64,000 nt of DNA, from contig NZ_CP077085.1 of the NCBI RefSeq assembly GCF_014268455.2, positions 3,885,001 through 3,949,000 on the forward strand. The letters run 5' to 3'. The notes below the pieces were generated by a model, which worked only from the letters and a program-made list of their open reading frames with translations, was not told the origin of the DNA and did not search any database. Shown here in pieces: positions 63,527 to 64,000 of the stretch. A program made the position numbers and the translations under genes. The DNA comes from Pseudomonas shahriarae (GTDB taxonomy: Bacteria > Pseudomonadota > Gammaproteobacteria > Pseudomonadales > Pseudomonadaceae). The stretch's first letter is position 1, and each line of letters begins with the position of its first letter.

Positions 63527-64000
63527 ATGGAATCCACCTGGCTGGCACAGGCCAAGCGTTTGCAGGCACTGGCCTCTACCGGGCTGCACTTTTGCACGGA
63601 TGACTTCGAGCGCGAACGCCTGGAAGAGATCGCCCATATTGCCCACAGCATGCTCGCGCAATTGGGGCAAGTGCCTCTGGAGCGCATTACCGGCCTGGTT
63701 TCGGACTTCGCCCAGCGTTATTCAACGCCGATGATTGATGTACGTGGCGCGCTGATTGAAGGCGACCGGATCCTACTGGTGCGCGAAGCAACGGATGGCT
63801 GCTGGGCATTGCCGGGTGGCTACGCCGATATCGGGTTATCCGCTGCGGAAAACATCATCAAGGAACTTCGCGAAGAGGCCGGGTTGAGCGTTACCGCACG
63901 GGCGCTGTACAGCGTGACCCACAAAGCCAAGGGCCTGTATCGGCCTGACGTACGCGACTTCTACAAGTTGTACTTCCTTTGCGAACGCACCGACCAGGCC
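63527..64000 (+). CDS. Nudix hydrolase with N-terminal helical domain (3' end beyond window)
   Basis: At least 158 residues are visible. An N-terminal helical domain (about 1-65, MESTWLAQAKRLQALASTGL) is followed by a Nudix fold (IDVRGALIEGDRILLVREAT). The Nudix box GGYADIGLSAAENIIKELRE-EAGL keeps the metal-binding REExx core, but the first Glu is replaced by Leu, as in other members with this N-terminal domain (Nudix_N_2/ADP-ribose pyrophosphatase type). It runs off the right edge of the window. Confidence 0.85.
   Translation, partial: MESTWLAQAKRLQALASTGLHFCTDDFERERLEEIAHIAHSMLAQLGQVPLERITGLVSDFAQRYSTPMIDVRGALIEGDRILLVREATDGCWALPGGYADIGLSAAENIIKELREEAGLSVTARALYSVTHKAKGLYRPDVRDFYKLYFLCERTDQA

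Overview
The window is a chromosomal segment of a fluorescent-group Pseudomonas (P. fluorescens complex). This rests on the GC-rich coding bias, the many GTGGGAGC...GCTCCCAC REP/REPIN hairpins between genes, and Pseudomonas-type families and gene orders such as the chemoreceptor, transporter, chemoreceptor, PepSY/two-component neighbourhood known from P. aeruginosa PA2652-PA2659. I saw no rRNA, tRNA, CRISPR array, prophage or plasmid backbone. Most of it is ordinary core and shell genome.

Layout. 1-4.5 kb: a PAS/LuxR regulator flanked by two copies of one palindrome, small stress-type proteins, an MFS exporter and an RcnB-like protein. 4.6-12 kb: a WG-repeat protein, a PuuR-like regulator with a glutamine-synthetase-family enzyme, an AlkC-type DNA glycosylase with an Ig-like tail, and a DUF3857/transglutaminase protein. 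12-19.3 kb: a LysR/GMC oxidoreductase/MHS symporter catabolic module, topB and a CBS protein. 19.3-24 kb: a long unexplained leader before a small conserved protein, then a LysR regulator divergent from an acetoacetate operon (scoA-scoB-atoB). 24-31.5 kb: thioesterase, two lipoproteins, hemB of the cysteine (zinc) type, PhzF, GST, a histidine phosphatase and a YraQ-type permease.

31.5-35 kb is the only clear mobile region. A long inverted repeat has been entered by an IS1111-group IS110 element (32265-34912), and that element was itself entered by an IS481-family element (33598-34900) only 8 bp from its right end. Removing the insertions restores the target exactly.

35-48 kb: the selenium operon mnmH-selD, terC, a small lipoprotein, nhaR, an MFS exporter, sstT, YceH, an AroE-like dehydrogenase, a Tyr/Pro-rich secreted protein, two small proteins, an AI-2E permease and trhP. 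48.1-48.8 kb is a 110-bp tandem repeat array whose unit carries a copy of the last codons of the adjacent chemoreceptor gene. 48.8-60.6 kb: a CtpM-like chemoreceptor, a Na+/H+-antiporter-like transporter, a TlpQ-like chemoreceptor, a TAXI-TRAP uptake system (DUF1850, fused permease, binding protein), and a BqsRS-like two-component system with two PepSY proteins. 60.7-64 kb: a patatin-like hydrolase, a DUF2975 remnant with an XRE regulator, two small exported proteins, queD and a truncated Nudix gene.

The most unusual items are the nested IS with its candidate guide-RNA (seekRNA) region, the gene-tail-containing tandem array, the paired palindromes around the LuxR-type gene, the operator-like leader at 19.46-19.85 kb and the DUF2975 remnant.
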